From NCBI GenBank assembly GCA_023014485.1, contig JAJOZX010009076.1, positions 48,501-112,500 of the forward strand: a stretch of DNA of 64,000 nucleotides, given 5' to 3'. Numbering within the stretch: position 1 is the stretch's first letter; each line of letters begins with the position of its first letter. Shown here piece by piece: positions 19,748 to 31,085 of this stretch. Below the pieces are notes generated by a model. It ran no database searches. It had not been told where the DNA came from and saw only the letters and a program-made list of their open reading frames with translations. The position numbers and the translations under genes are program-made. Source of the DNA: Bathynomus jamesi. Taxonomy: Eukaryota; Arthropoda; Malacostraca; Isopoda; Cirolanidae.

Positions 19748-21210
19748 TGCTGGAACTCCCGTTTCTCCTGTCACTGTCCTCCTAGCTGATCTTTTTCCGT
19801 GTCTCATCTACCCTGTGAGTCCAGCATGCTCTCAAACACACACTTCTCTCCTATTCTTCACTACATATACATGCATCTTACCGCATAGTCTTTTCAAAAT
19901 TAAAAAAAATGGCAACAACTTCAATAGCCTCGGAGTCCCCTGGGGAGGGAACCATAAATGTCCCCACTTCTGGCTCCACCGCCGTCGATACCGGGAATGC
20001 AGATCCGGTAGCGGGGCTGGATCTGCTACCGCCCATTCGAGATGTTCTGGGCCTTTGCACGATTCACTTTTCATAAACTGCAACATTTGTGGTCTTTCCT
20101 CAAATTTTCAGTCTGTTGAATACTACCTCACCTTCTCTTCCTCACTGAAACTCAGGTGTCTGGGGCGACTGACAGCAACCCCTTTTCTGTACCCTCTTAC
20201 TTTCTCTATACTCAATTTCACTCCAAAGGTGGATGTTGCGTATATGTACGCAATGACCTAACTTGCTTTCGTACCCCAGAACTCGAAACCTCCGAATTCT
20301 ATACCCTCTGGCTACGGCTTACATGCCAATTTCAAACTAAATGCATCTGTGCTATCTTCCTTTTTCCTAATTCTACTGACGATCCAAAATTCTTTGACTA
20401 CCGACTTTATTATGTCTGAAATTAGAATCTCTTCTAAAGATATTTTTTTCTGCCCTATCTGGGCTCAACTCTAGGAAGGCATACAGTCTGATGGTGTTCC
20501 TCCTGTTATTCTCAGAACTGTGCTTCTGTACTGACAGCCTGACACCCTACCTAGGCAAACTCTTTCGTCTTTCTCTTTCATCTGATACTTTCCCTTCCTG
20601 CTGGAAGTTTGCTTTTATTCAACCTGTCCCAAAGAAAAGCGACCGCTCTCACCCCTCCAACTATAGTCCAACTGCTTTGATTTCTTGTCTTTCTAAAGTT
20701 TTTGAATATATCCTTAACAGGAAGAAGATTCTTAAACACATTTCTTCTCACAATCTTCTTTCAGATCGTCAGTATGGGTTCCGTAAGGAACGCCCTACTG
20801 GCAATCTTCTTGCCTATCTCTCTGACTCTTGGTCATCCTCCTTCCGTGATTTCGGTGAAATTTTTGCTATTGCGCTAGACATATCGAAAGCTTTTGATAG
20901 AGTCTGGCACAAATCTTTAATTTCCAAACTGCTATCCTTCGGTTTCTATCCTTCTATCCGTGCCTCCTCTCTAATTTCCCTTATATCTGAAACGTTAGGT
21001 CTAAGTAGTAATTGGTTCGGGTCCCACGTAAAGCTCCCACACCGATAGTCTGGCATAGTCTTCCTCAATCCATCTTCCTCTGTCTATGACCTTCAATCTT
21101 TCAAATGCAGTGTCCAAGCATCTCAAAAACCCTGGACCTTGGCCCTCTTCTTCTTTATGGGGGTGTTTTTGTGGGCATTCGCCCTTGGCCCTTCGTTCCT
21201 ACATAAAAAA
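19748..21210 (+). mobile_element. Jockey-like non-LTR retrotransposon, internally deleted
   Basis: The 5' UTR starts near GTGCTGGAACTCCCG and the 3' UTR near GGGGGTGTTTTTGTGGGC. A second derivative at 34807-35085 keeps both ends. Coding remnants fill 19909-21048. Confidence 0.75.
19909..21048 (+). pseudogene. Endonuclease-reverse transcriptase fragments of the jockey-like LINE
   Basis: A start at ATG 19909 (MATTSIASESPGEG) runs into a stop near 20075. Apurinic-endonuclease fragments follow in shifted frames: NCNICGLSSNFQSVEYYL (about 20079) and FSVPSYFLYTQFHSKGGCCV (about 20186-20245). From about 20410 the coding jumps to the reverse transcriptase (LFRLSLSSDTFPSCWKFAF, RQYGFRKERPTGN, LDISKAFDRVWHKSL), so several hundred residues are deleted. 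The frame ends at about 21048 before the YADD box. Not functional. Protein style matches LINEs I associate with decapod crustaceans. Confidence 0.8.
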
Positions 21211-21303
21211 AGTACGGAAAATATAGAACAAATTAAAAGTACTTTTGTATTCGGTATGAGCTATATGCAAAAATACTTTAATTGTAAACTACCAGTCATA
21301 ATA

Positions 21304-21595
21304 CAGGGTAATCAACTTAAAAGCGTGTAATACATAGTTTGTTATAACTTTGCAGCGCAAACTTTTAATCTTATCACCCTGTATCAGCGCCGGCTTCTCC
21401 ATTACGCAGAAAATTAATTAATGAATGATTGCCAGAAATAAAAAAAAAATGAGCCAAATTTTTATTTTTTTAAACTCTTCTAGCGCCATTCATTTTATTT
21501 CCATATAAAATCTAGCAATATATATTTTTTTTGTTAGGGGCCCCAAAGATATTTGCGCGTAGGGCCCCCAAAAGGTTGGAGCCGGCACTACCCTG
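21304..21595. mobile_element. Mariner-type MITE with a hAT MITE inside it
   Basis: CAGGGTAATCAACTTAA on the left and TTATCACCCTG on the right, flanked by TA, form a small mariner MITE of about 82 bp once the inner element is removed. Confidence 0.7.
21385..21590. mobile_element. hAT-type MITE, 206 bp
   Basis: Ends CAGCGCCGGCT and, inverted, TAGTGCCGGCT. Perfect 8-bp target duplication CCCTGTAT (21377-21384, 21591-21598), created inside the mariner MITE end. Confidence 0.87.
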
Positions 21596-21599
21596 TATT

Positions 21600-23660
21600 G
21601 AAACAAATAATTATTTTTAAGGGTAAACAAATTCTTATTAGGCCGTTGTTTCAATTGAAAGTCATATTTAAAGTAAATAATATACTGGTTCAATATGCTT
21701 AAATGCAAACACTGTTAAAAATTTTTTATTATAATTAAAATTCCTGTATTTTTTGTAATAAATATCAACGGGACGTTATTTTTTAATTTTTTAATAAATA
21801 TCAACGAGACGCTAATTACTAAAGGGAAATTCTTTTGTTTTTTAAATTGATATTGAATTAAAATCTTGTTCAAACGATTATTTTATTACATTAAGAAAAA
21901 GGGAAAAAAATTCTTCCCAATACAGAGTAAAATGTGAAGGATAGACTTATATCAATTGACAGTTAACACGAGTTAACACGCAGTTTTTACAAAATATTGT
22001 TCTGTTCGTACACCGATTCCGGGTACAAGCAACACTAAGCATCATTGTCAAGGATTTAGAAGGTCACCGCGTTAACGAGGATTCCGCACGGTCATAGCTT
22101 ATCGCCCCTGGAAGAAACAATATTTTGATTGCGATTCTGATGCCATGATTCATCGGAGTAAAAAGATGAATTACTTCCTACTCATTGTCATTTCCATTCT
22201 CAAACGTGGTCCGCAAATGAAAATGGACAAAGTAAAATATCCACATTTGAGAAAAATGTTTCAAACAATGTCACTCCATTCACGGCAAAGGCGCCAAATG
22301 GAAATGGCTAATATTTCCTAACAACTTAATTTAACCTAATCTAGTCTAACATTAGCCTAACCTAATATTAGCCTTCCTTATTCTCTATTGAATATAGTTT
22401 TTTTTTATTACAAATTTGCTGAATGCAAGGTGATGAATGTAATGCATATTTCTCTGAATATTCCATCAAGCTGTAGCTTATAAATAGCATTCAAAATACT
22501 AAAGGACCTGAGATGCTTTCCTTAAAACTTTTCAGTCTTTCTCAGGGAGATTTCATTTTCTAGGGAACGTGTAAGATCTTCCGAGTATTTAGCAACCAAT
22601 GTCCTGCAAGACAGGATGTTAAAATTTCTTTCTCATTCAATCCTAAATCTTAAAATAGGGTAAATAAGCAATAGATATCTGTCAGACACTGAAATCGTTG
22701 ACTCGGTTCTCAAATTATGGAATTCAGTACTACAAGGGAGATATTTCTTTTTAAAATCGTCTCTACATCTTGAGACTCATTTCACTTCAAATGATTCATC
22801 ATCCGCTTTGCCTTCTTCCGGCGATATGGATGAGTACCATCCATAAGAAAAATATAGCTGGTCACTGTTCTAAAAAATTGCATTTTCATTAAGAACTTCA
22901 ATATTCACCGCTCCATTTTCCAGTGAAATTGATCTTGAACGCATATCAAGTTTCTCTTCAAAACTTTGCCAAACTGGTTCGGGAAAATGGCGAGAACAGA
23001 TAATTTGAAGGGTAAAAAATGTTTTAGATTCACTATTTCAGAATGAATTTCATTCGACAATTAAATTTAGATAAAAATATTCCTTCTAAAACTTCAATAA
23101 CGAATGAAAAATTTTCAGCAATTGGACGAACTGTCTGCACTCTTACATTCACCCCACCCTCATATTACATAGTTAGTACAAAAACACCCTATTTTCTTTA
23201 GTCAACATATTTCACCTTTCAGGGCTCCTGCTAAAGAAAGGATTAATGATTAACATTACCAGCGAATCACATTTTTAACTGTAGGTCCAGTAACAAAGGA
23301 AGGAAACGAAAAGATACGATTAAAGAATAACGACCACTTTAGAGAATACGAATAATTTATTGAAGGCTGAACGAGCTTTCGGCCAAACACTACGAACATT
23401 TTCTCGCGCTTTTAAGTAGCCATAACATTTGCCCGAAAGCTTATGAAAATCTAAATAAAGTCTATATACTATAGTTCTCGAGAATGAGAATTTTTTTCAA
23501 AGAGTTAAGACCACTAAATAATAATATAAATAATGGTGCCTTAAGCCCATAAAACAAAGTAAAGCCATAAGCTTAATTAAGGGCCAAACTGCACAGGTAG
23601 AAATAAATTAATATGTTCTTTTAAAAATTATTGCAACATTGTGAATTGTATACAAACAAA
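21600..23660. other. Gene-free AT-rich stretch
   Basis: No frame above noise and no recognisable element over about 2 kb. A short TTAGG-like cluster (AACCTAATCTAGTC, GCCTAACCTAATATTAGCC) lies near 22327-22372. It could be unique host sequence or a very old repeat. Confidence 0.5.
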
Positions 23661-23849
23661 CAAAAACAAAACATCTTTATTGCGGATCATTCACAATCCA
23701 TAGCTACTTAACATACAAGTACAATCTTACGTATTATACTGCACACTGAACTTAATACAAAAATAAGACCAGCATAGCCACTTAACCCAACATACAACTA
23801 CAATCTTATTATAAACTTAACTTAATATGCATATACAATCTTTGCTACG

Positions 23850-24260
23850 TTACAAAAATAAGGTATTGTAAACCAGCAGTTGTCTGAACCAAGACTGCCA
23901 TATAGGTGAGAGGTACACAGTATCTGAAGACAGGACATTGTACAGTAACACATTAGAACTGTTTTGGACCCTAGTAATGAAATTATATATATTCTTCCGG
24001 ATTAACATTTGGCTGGTAGGTCGGTTACGCGTAGTAAACATAAAACTGGCACTGCAACATTTTGGTTCCCTACATAGCATACGAAAAATATTATTATAAG
24101 CAACAGAGAGTTTATTCATAGCAGTTTTTGTATAGTTCCACCACAGATGGGATGTATACAATGCAGTACAGTAAGTTCTAAAAAGATAAGTTTTAACTGA
24201 TTCTGAACACATACCAAATTTCCTTACTAGCATGTTACCCTGTACTGTACAGGGTAACAT
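23850..24260 (-). pseudogene. Non-LTR retrotransposon RT C-terminus, left arm
   Basis: The open frame encodes the region after the RT core of a CR1/RTE-like LINE: GNMLVRKFGMCSESVKTYLF, then YCTALYTSHLWW, then NKLSVAYNNIFRML. This is a 5'-truncated copy. Its first codons cross the palindrome centre and so are not native. The frame is intact to the stop. Confidence 0.75.
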
Positions 24261-24663
24261 GCTAGTAAGGAAATTTGGTATGTGTTCAGAATCAGTTAAA
24301 ACTTATCTTTTTAGAACTTACTGTACTGCATTGTATACATCCCATCTGTGGTGAAACTATACAAAAACTGCTATGAATAAAGTTATAATAATATTTAATA
24401 ACAATATTAAATAATATTATAATAATATTTTTCGTATGCTACTGTATGAGGGAACCAAAATGGTGCAGTGCCAGTTTTATGTTTACTACGCGAAACCGAC
24501 CTACCAGCCAAATGCTAATCCGGAAGAATATATATAATTTCATTACTAGGGTTCAAAACAGCTGTAATGTGTTACTGTGCAATGTCCTGTCTTCAGATAC
24601 TGTGTACCTCTCACCTATATGGCAGTCTTGGTTCAGACAACTGCTGGTTTACAATACCTTATT
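24246..24663 (+). pseudogene. Non-LTR retrotransposon RT C-terminus, right arm
   Basis: Same protein as the left arm, interrupted by the AT-rich insert near 24380-24430. The open part from 24446 has REPKWCSASFMF and the same C-terminal residues, with a few substitutions. Truncated at the same 5' base as the left arm. Confidence 0.75.
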
Positions 24664-24830
24664 TTTGTAATGTAGCAAAGATTATATATACAACTTAAGT
24701 TGTGTTATAATAAGATTGCATTTGTATGTTGGGTTAAATGGCTATGCTGGCCTTATTTTTGTACTTGTATGTTAGGTTAAGTGGCTATGGATTGTGAATA
24801 ATCCGCAATAAAGATGTTTTGTTTGGTTGT

Positions 24831-25000
24831 TTATATAATTAAAGAAGAAAGTTTATCCACATAAATGATTGTGCAATATGTTGCAAACGAAAAACGTTTA
24901 ACAAAATTATTGGTTTGATCTCATATTTAAGGAAGCAAAATAAATTAATTCCATTCAGTCTAGGTTCAAAGAAAATTTTTTTAAGGGTAAATTATTTATT

Positions 25001-25045
<45 letters not shown>

Positions 25046-25080
25046 GGGTTAAAGAATTCTGCTGTTTTCTTAATAATCTT
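24831..25080. repeat. AT-rich spacer with (TC)n(TA)n
   Basis: Contains (TC)n at about 25001-25018 followed by (TA)n to 25045. No gene. Confidence 0.8.
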
Positions 25081-25681
25081 AAATGTTGAAATTATGGTGT
25101 CTAAAGTTGCCAAAGAAGCATAGATATCATATTGAAATCTCTACAAATGATCCAGTTATGATCACTATATTTTATTTTATCCAGAAGGAATTTCATGTTG
25201 TCATAATTTTCTTTCATGTACACGGAATGGCGAATGGAGATGGATGCCAGTTGACTGTAATTATGTAGCAAAACAGCTTTTAAACTTGACTTTGAACTGT
25301 CAGTGAACAATCTCCACTCTTTTGGATTATAGTCTTTGCCCATAGTATTCATAAGACGAGGTATGTCAGTACAGAATACTAGAGAACCATCCAGAAGAAT
25401 TGAACAAATTCTTGTTTTCTGCTCCTGTAGCAGGAATATGAAGTTCCAGCAGCCAGTAAATTTCTTTCACTCAGCATGGGTGCCAAGAGTTGGGTTGCAT
25501 CTTTTGGCAGGTCAAGTTTTTGTATAAGATCAATCAATTCTGCCTGAATAAATAACTGTGGGTCTTTAGAACTCTTATCATCAATTTCAAAGTTATTGTG
25601 ATTGCAAAGTTCTGTATCAGATTCAGAAACTTCATCAAGTTGTTTGGACTTCAAGAACCTGAGATTACGAGTATAATACAT
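25081..25681 (-). pseudogene. CACTG-end family protein, copy 2, internal fragment
   Basis: Two minus-strand frames correspond to the middle of the 15527-17191 protein: LIDLIQKLDLPKDATQLL and ERNLLAAGTSYSCYRSRKQE (25681-25379), then EWRLFTDSSKSSLKAVLLHN and IICRDFNMISMLL (25352-25101). The Asp of WRLF-TDSS is kept, but the second motif reads CRDF instead of CGDL. The N-terminal zinc-binding part and the C-terminal Glu region are missing. No terminal repeats seen. Frameshift near 25360. Confidence 0.75.
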
Positions 25682-25830
25682 TGGCAGGCAGCTGATGTGA
25701 CAGATTTGCCAAGCATTATCACATATTCGTTCTGCCTATAAATATACTGCAGGAAGGTATCTGTTTTTGGTCGTAGGGCTCTATGAAATATGCCCGAAAG
25801 GGATTATTCTATCAAGTTTTGACCATAAGT
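25648..25830. repeat. Direct repeat R1, first copy
   Basis: About 180 bp starting TTCAAGAACCTGAGATTAC and ending near CAAGTTTTGACCATA; it occurs again at 27268-27447 with some 93-95 percent identity by eye. It extends into the end of copy 2 above. Confidence 0.8.
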
Positions 25831-26149
25831 TAGTGTATCATCTGCAAAAATATTGCGCGTACCAGCAAAAGTGATAGAAGTTGAAATATTGTCCTCTAAA
25901 CAAAAGCTAATAATATCATCTTTAAAAATTTCTATTGCTAATTGTATTAGCAGAATTAGTGATAACTAGCAAAAGGTCGGCGCTACGCGCCGATTTTGCT
26001 AGATCTGCGGTGCTTCGGCTGAATTGTGGGCCTACGGCGCATTTTATTTTGAACATCAGTAGCCCTTTATCTGGATATCATTCCTATTCTTCTCACCTTG
26101 GGCCTCAGTAATTGGGGTGCCTGCGGCCTTCCAGTTACTGGCAAACCAA
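25831..26149. other. Unassigned spacer
   Basis: No gene. Short GC-rich palindromes such as GGCGCTACGCGCCG (about 25979) and the word CTGCGGCC occur. Confidence 0.4.
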
Positions 26150-26155
26150 TTATTC

Positions 26156-26285
26156 ATTCAATAAAACTACAGAAAAGAACGCAGCCATGAAAATCTAAAG
26201 CTTCACAAATCTTAATACAATGAGCTCGGATTTGAAGCCTAAGATTTTCATGACTGCGTTCATTTCTATAGTTTTATTGACCAAA
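26156..26285. repeat. Inverted repeat, arms about 50 bp
   Basis: CAATAAAACTACAGAAA and GAACGCAGCCATGAAAATCT on the left are mirrored by AGATTTTCATGACTGCGTTC and TATAGTTTTATTG on the right with some mismatches; spacer about 28 nt. A small foldback element. Confidence 0.7.
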
Positions 26286-26436
26286 TAACTGAACCGACAG
26301 TAATTGGGGGCCCTGCGGCCCGCCAAATCATAGTTTTCATTGTTTCGAGTGCATCAATAATATTGTTATAGTGTTCCATTAGTTGTGATAAGCATGATCT
26401 TCCTGACCGGAATCGATGTTGGTTATCATTTTTTTT

Positions 26437-26935
26437 TTCTGAGTTTCCCCATTAACCCCACCCCTCCCCCATTAACCCACCCCTCTCCCCCACCCCTCTC
26501 CCCCATTTACCCCACCAATTTTTTTTTCTGAGTTTCACCATTAACCCCTCTCCCCCACCTCTCCCCCATTTACCCCACCAATTTTTTTTCTGAGTTTCCC
26601 CATTAACCCCCCTCCCCATTACCCCACCCCCCCCCATTTACCCCCACCCTTCCCCCATTACCCACCCCTCCCCCCATTTACCCCCACCCTTCCCCATTAC
26701 CCCTCCCCTCCCCCCATTTACCCCCACCCATCCCCCATTTACCCCACCCCTCCCCCCATTTACCCCCACCCTTCCCCCATTACCCCCAAGGGGGGAAGGG
26801 GGCTGGCACCTTGCAAAGGATTGACTTTAATTTTTTTTGGTTACATATATATATCGCATCTATTTTTCTGAGTTTCCCCATTAACCCACCCCCTCCCCCA
26901 TTACCCCACCCCTCCCACATTTTGTGCCAAAATTA
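26437..26935. repeat. C-rich imperfect minisatellite
   Basis: Tandem CCCCCATTTACCCCACC-type units, with TTTTTTTCTGAGTTTC segments between blocks. The minus strand has many GGGG runs, so quadruplex formation is possible. Frames across it are low-complexity Gly-rich and not genes. Confidence 0.85.
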
Positions 26936-27267
26936 TGATTAAAAATGAAGAAATGGGAAGAACTGTACCCCTAAAAGGGGGGGGCAGGATTTATGTTAGG
27001 GAATTTTTTTTAGCATGGGCACTGCGCAATAAAAAGACGCATCGAATGGTGAAAACCGCATTGTTCTACACCAATTGTAGCGACCTGTAGGTGTGCGCAA
27101 AAAAACTGTTACATATATATATATAAGGCTTCATTTCTGAAATAGTATATTAGATTCTAAAATCATGGCTTTTCATTCTATCATGATGAAACTCGGGAAA
27201 AATGTTCAGAATATGCGATAATCAGGGGCGAATCCAGAGTAAAATTCGGAGGATGGGGGCGGTCAAC
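26936..27267. other. Unassigned spacer
   Basis: No gene recognised. Contains a short TA run near 27112. Confidence 0.4.
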
Positions 27268-27447
27268 TTCAAGAACCTGAGATTACAATACGAGTACATT
27301 GGCAGGCAGCTGATGTGACAGAATTGCCAAGCATTATCACATATTCGTTCTGCCTATAAATATACTGTAGGAAAGTATCTGTTTTTGGTCGTAGGGCTCT
27401 ATGGAATATGCCCGAAAGGCTTATTCCATCAAATTTTGACCATAGGA
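27268..27447. repeat. Direct repeat R1, second copy
   Basis: Second copy of the 180-bp segment at 25648-25830, same orientation. Confidence 0.8.
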
Positions 27448-27595
27448 AAAGAATTTCAAGATTGAAGATTGGGGGCGGCGGAAATTCTTTCGCATTTAAA
27501 GGGTTTATATTTGGAGAAAGTTGCGTATTAGTTATAAATTCACAACTGTAATTGAGGTTGGGGACAGAAAATCTTGCATTTTCGCTGCATGCAAA

Positions 27596-27633
<38 letters not shown>

Positions 27634-28402
27634 CATATAAATCTAGTTATTATATAAATGTAGGCAGCTGGTTCTTACTTTTACATTCATACTCGTAACC
27701 CAAAGCCTGGTTAGCAAAATTAAAGTTAAAATATCTTATTATCTCTATATTATATAAAATTATGTTTTGATGTAAAACCAGTGAATTGAGAACAATCTAG
27801 AAGTGAATCTATAATATGAAATTTATTCATGCATTCGAAAACTTTGGTCTTTGATTTTGGCTCCCTTCTTCTTCTTCTTCTTCTTCTGCTTCTTTTGCGG
27901 CGTTCGCCCTTCGCTCCTCCTTCCTGCGCAAAAAAAAAATTACCATTCGTAGCGAGCTGAATTTCCTAATTTCCTAAAGAATGAATAATAAAGCAAAGTT
28001 ATATTGTGTAACAACTTTTTTATATATTGCGCCTTTCGTTATACTAATTTAAAAAAGACGTAATAACTTTGAACTCTCCAAATAACAAGAGTCAATACAG
28101 TAGCCAGAGGTACGATAATGCTTCGATATGTTAATGTTATGTAAGCTAAAATATTTTAATTTTTTCTTACTCCAAGCGAATTACAACAAATTTGAACATC
28201 CGCGTTTTGATGGCAACATTTGATGAGTGAATATGACTGAAGGATTATTATAAAAAATATATATTTTTCACAACAAATAATGTTACTTGATGCAAACCTC
28301 TTCCCGGACACCAAGCCAACGGGCTCAAGAGACATTTGTCTCTACTGTTCTCCCCCACCCCACCTCCTCCTGGATGCTGTGCAAATGCACTTTATATATG
28401 TA
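27448..28402. other. Gene-poor region with (ATT)n and a LINE 3' end
   Basis: (ATT)n at about 27598-27631. At 27855-27935 a CTTCTTCTT run followed by GCGTTCGCCCTTCGCTCC matches the 3' UTR of the jockey-like LINE. Nothing else recognised. Confidence 0.55.
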
Positions 28403-28452
28403 CAGAGTGGCCCAAAAGTAGTGACGGGATGTCAACAGTTGTTCTAACGCAG

Positions 28453-28500
<48 letters not shown>
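28403..28500. mobile_element. Mariner end next to TA/GT microsatellite
   Basis: TA then CAGAGTGGCCCAAAAGTAG (28401-28421) is a mariner-type terminus; after about 50 bp it is cut off by (TA)n(GT)n(TA)n. Confidence 0.5.
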
Positions 28501-28507
<7 letters not shown>

Positions 28508-28510
<3 letters not shown>

Positions 28511-29816
28511 CCTTCTTACCTTGTTAGGGTTCCGTGTGTCGGTCTTTCTTTACACGGTCAAACTGATGGCTTCGCATCTAGGCCTGGCTTGGTGGAAGAG
28601 CTAGTTGCTCTCTTGTGCTCTCCACCGTACATAACCAGGTACACCCGGCTCATCTGGTACCGTCCTGAGCCAGGCATCTAGTCTTCTCTTGAAGACTTCA
28701 ACTTTGACCCCTGTAACGTTTCTGAGGTCCTTTGGAAGCTGGTTGAAAATTCTTGGCTCCCTGACAACCAAGCTATTTTCTTTCAGAGTTGAGGAGGTCC
28801 CTTGTCGGGCCTTTAATTTGGGAACACTACACATTCTGCATTTCCTATTTTCCAGCGTTGTTTGGATGGTAATTGGGTTTAGTTTGAGGTTTGTTGCCAG
28901 TTTTTCGATCATTTTCCATATGTAGATTATGGTGTACCTCTCTCTTCTTTCAAGGGAGTACAGATTTAGTTTACGTAGTCTTTCCCAGTAGTTGAGCTTT
29001 TTGCAGTCATCAATCTTGGCTGTGAAATATCTCTGCGTTTCTTGTAGTTTATTAATTTCTTCCTTTTTATATGGGGACGTCAAAACAGCAGTATTCAAGT
29101 TTTGGTATGATCAGTGTTCTCAGCAGGGGAATCATTACTGTCTTGTCCCTCCTTTTGAACGTTCTTAGTACCTGTCCCCCGACTCTTTTTGCTTTGTTTA
29201 TTGCTACCTGATTTTGTGTCTCGAATTTGGCATCATCGGTCATTATTACCCCCAAGTCGACCGCTTTCGTGTTTCTCTGAATTTCTTATCTATCTGGAGC
29301 ATAATATGCAGTCTGTTTAATTTCCTCATTTCTACCATATCTCAAGAGCTGAAATTTCTCGGTGTTAAATGTCATATTATTGTCTTCTGACCATTTGTAT
29401 ATTTAGTTCGTGTCCCTCTGCAAGGCCTCCACTTCATTTGCATCGCTGATTTTTCTGCTGATCTTTGTATCGTCCGCAAATGATGTTACTATACTGTTGC
29501 TGTTTACTCCACTGTCTATGTCTGTTAGTATGATAATGAACAGGAATGGGGCCAGCACTGTACCTTGTGGTACTGAGCTGCGTTCTTCTGATTCTGATGA
29601 TGATCCACTTGAATTTTGACTACCTGTAGTCGTTTTCTGAGGAAGTTGTAGATCCATTTTCCCACTTTGCCTGTTATTCCCATGTTTCATTTTATGTGTT
29701 ATTATACCATGATCACATTTGTCGAAAGCTTTAGCAAAATTCGTGTATATAACATCATAGTTTTCATTGCCTTCAAGTGCAGCTAGGATGTATATACAGT
29801 GTATATATATATACAC
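28508..29816 (-). pseudogene. CR1-like LINE, copy 1: RT and C-terminal region
   Basis: Minus-strand frames in order: 29816-29403 with FAKAFDKCDHGIITHKMK, VPQGTVLAPFLFI and FADDTKISRKI (RT boxes; the catalytic pair is ADD), 29255-29067 with MTDDAKFETQNQVAINKAKR, and 29098-28601 with KLNYWERLRKLNLYSLERR and IFNQLPKDLRNVTGVK and VPDEPGVPGY. Frameshifts separate them. 5' truncated at a TA-rich junction near 29816. The tail near 28508 is AAGGTAAGAAGG-like and abuts a TA run. The same family is at 35489-36523. Confidence 0.82.
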
Positions 29817-29985
29817 ACAGTGGATTTCGCTTCTCGCGACGAAGGTCAGATTTGTCCTCCATCTTCGACCTACAGCTTAAGATAGGATCCGAACCACGAT
29901 CCGCCAAGGAAGTCTTAGCCAGGACTTGATCCCACGACTTCCAGCTTAGCAGCCCAGCATGTTAACGACGAGGTTACCTGTGCGG

Positions 29986-29990
<5 letters not shown>
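29817..29990 (-). repeat. Possible tRNA-derived SINE fragment
   Basis: On the minus strand the segment TGGGATCAAGTCCTGG resembles a B box, and TTAACATGCTGGGCTGCTAA a D-arm/anticodon region. It sits between TA-rich tracts like the tRNA-like palindromes, but has no inverted partner. Weak. Confidence 0.3.

Positions 29991-30052
<62 letters not shown>
29989..30052. repeat. TA microsatellite
   Basis: (TA)n of about 60 bp. Confidence 0.95.
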
Positions 30053-30056
<4 letters not shown>

Positions 30057-30313
30057 CGGAATAAAAAAATAAACTCTGTTCTCCATTATTTGTATTATTT
30101 ATGGTAGCTTAGATACGATACATATAACCTGAAGGAGATGTCTGCCATGATTCCGCATTCCCGTGCTCTCAAATGAAAGCCAACCATTACTTAATTACTT
30201 ACCACAGAATTTCGGGGGGGTGGGGAGAATTTCATTGACTGTCTTGCAGATGTTATCCTTGAACGCCAGGGGCAGGAGTGGTCTTGGCTTTTCCATGTAC
30301 AGTAGAACGTATA

Positions 30314-31085
30314 CAGTCATGGCCAAAAGTTTGGAATCAAACAAAGTGGTAATATTTAACGAGCCCTCCTTTGGCGTTAGTGATTGTTTTGATCCTGTTG
30401 GTCATGGTTTGGATACAATTCCAGGGACATCTCGGACTACCAAACTGTTTTTATAGCAGAACAAAGCTCTTCGTGGAATTCTTCTGGCTTCTTTCAGACT
30501 CACCTCAGAAGTTTCCAAAAGTTCTCCATCAGACTGAGGTCAGGAAGCAACTCCAAAGATGAATTGTGGCTTTTCATAAGCTGTTCTTTTACAACTTTAG
30601 CTGTGTGACAAAGTGCATTATCCTGCTGGAACCAGGAATATTTGCTCTCCTGCACCGTTCTCAGAGTATGTTCTTCGAAAGTGTTTAAGTAGACACAAGA
30701 ATTCACTCTCGTTTTTGGGAATATTACTAGCGTTCCCACATGCCATGGATGCCAACTCATCCCCAAGCCATGACGTCTGGAGGGCGTTTCATGGTGGCAG
30801 TACAGTACTGGAATTTTGTCGTTGATTGGATGAACGCCTGACATTCAGATGATCTTGCCAATATTACATGATCTGGCTCTCGTCGCTGAACAAAACCTTG
30901 GTCCATTTTTCAGCGGTGCAATCATCATATTTCTTTGCAACAACAATTTGCTTCTTTTACCTTTCATTTAAGAGTATTATTTTCGCTGGTATTCTTGCAA
31001 CCAAATAACTCTCATTCTGAAGCCCCCGTCGAATAGTTCTTCTGCTGACTGGAGTAGGGAGTTTCTGCATCTGGACAGTGGTGAT
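30314..31085 (-). pseudogene. Tc1-like transposon with transposase remnant
   Basis: The left terminus after TA is CAGTCATGGCCAAAAGTTTG, typical of Tc1 elements. Minus-strand fragments: SRRTIRRGLQNESYLVARIP and WTKVLFSDESQI in the 31085-30850 region (first Asp), then 30844-30500 with YSWFQQDNALCHTAKVVKEQ (second Asp) and DLSLMENFWKLLR, containing the conserved ENFW with the catalytic Glu. Frameshifts separate the parts. The N-terminus and right inverted repeat are not seen. Confidence 0.82.

Larger units (their letters stand above)
23662..24830. repeat. 1.2-kb palindrome of two LINE 3' ends, one-nucleotide spacer
   Basis: Left arm 23662-24245 and right arm 24247-24830 are reverse complements with high identity. 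The centre reads ACCCTGTAC-T-GTACAGGGT. The outer ends are the element tails (AATAAAGATGTTTTGTTTG). The right arm carries an extra AT-rich 40-nt insert near 24380-24430. Confidence 0.88.

Noticed and set aside
26452..26637. Gly/Trp-rich 61-residue protein
   Set aside because: Frame through the C-rich minisatellite, no coding evidence.
29817..29990. Confident SINE call
   Set aside because: The B box is acceptable, but the A box is weak and no second copy is visible; kept only as a low-confidence feature.
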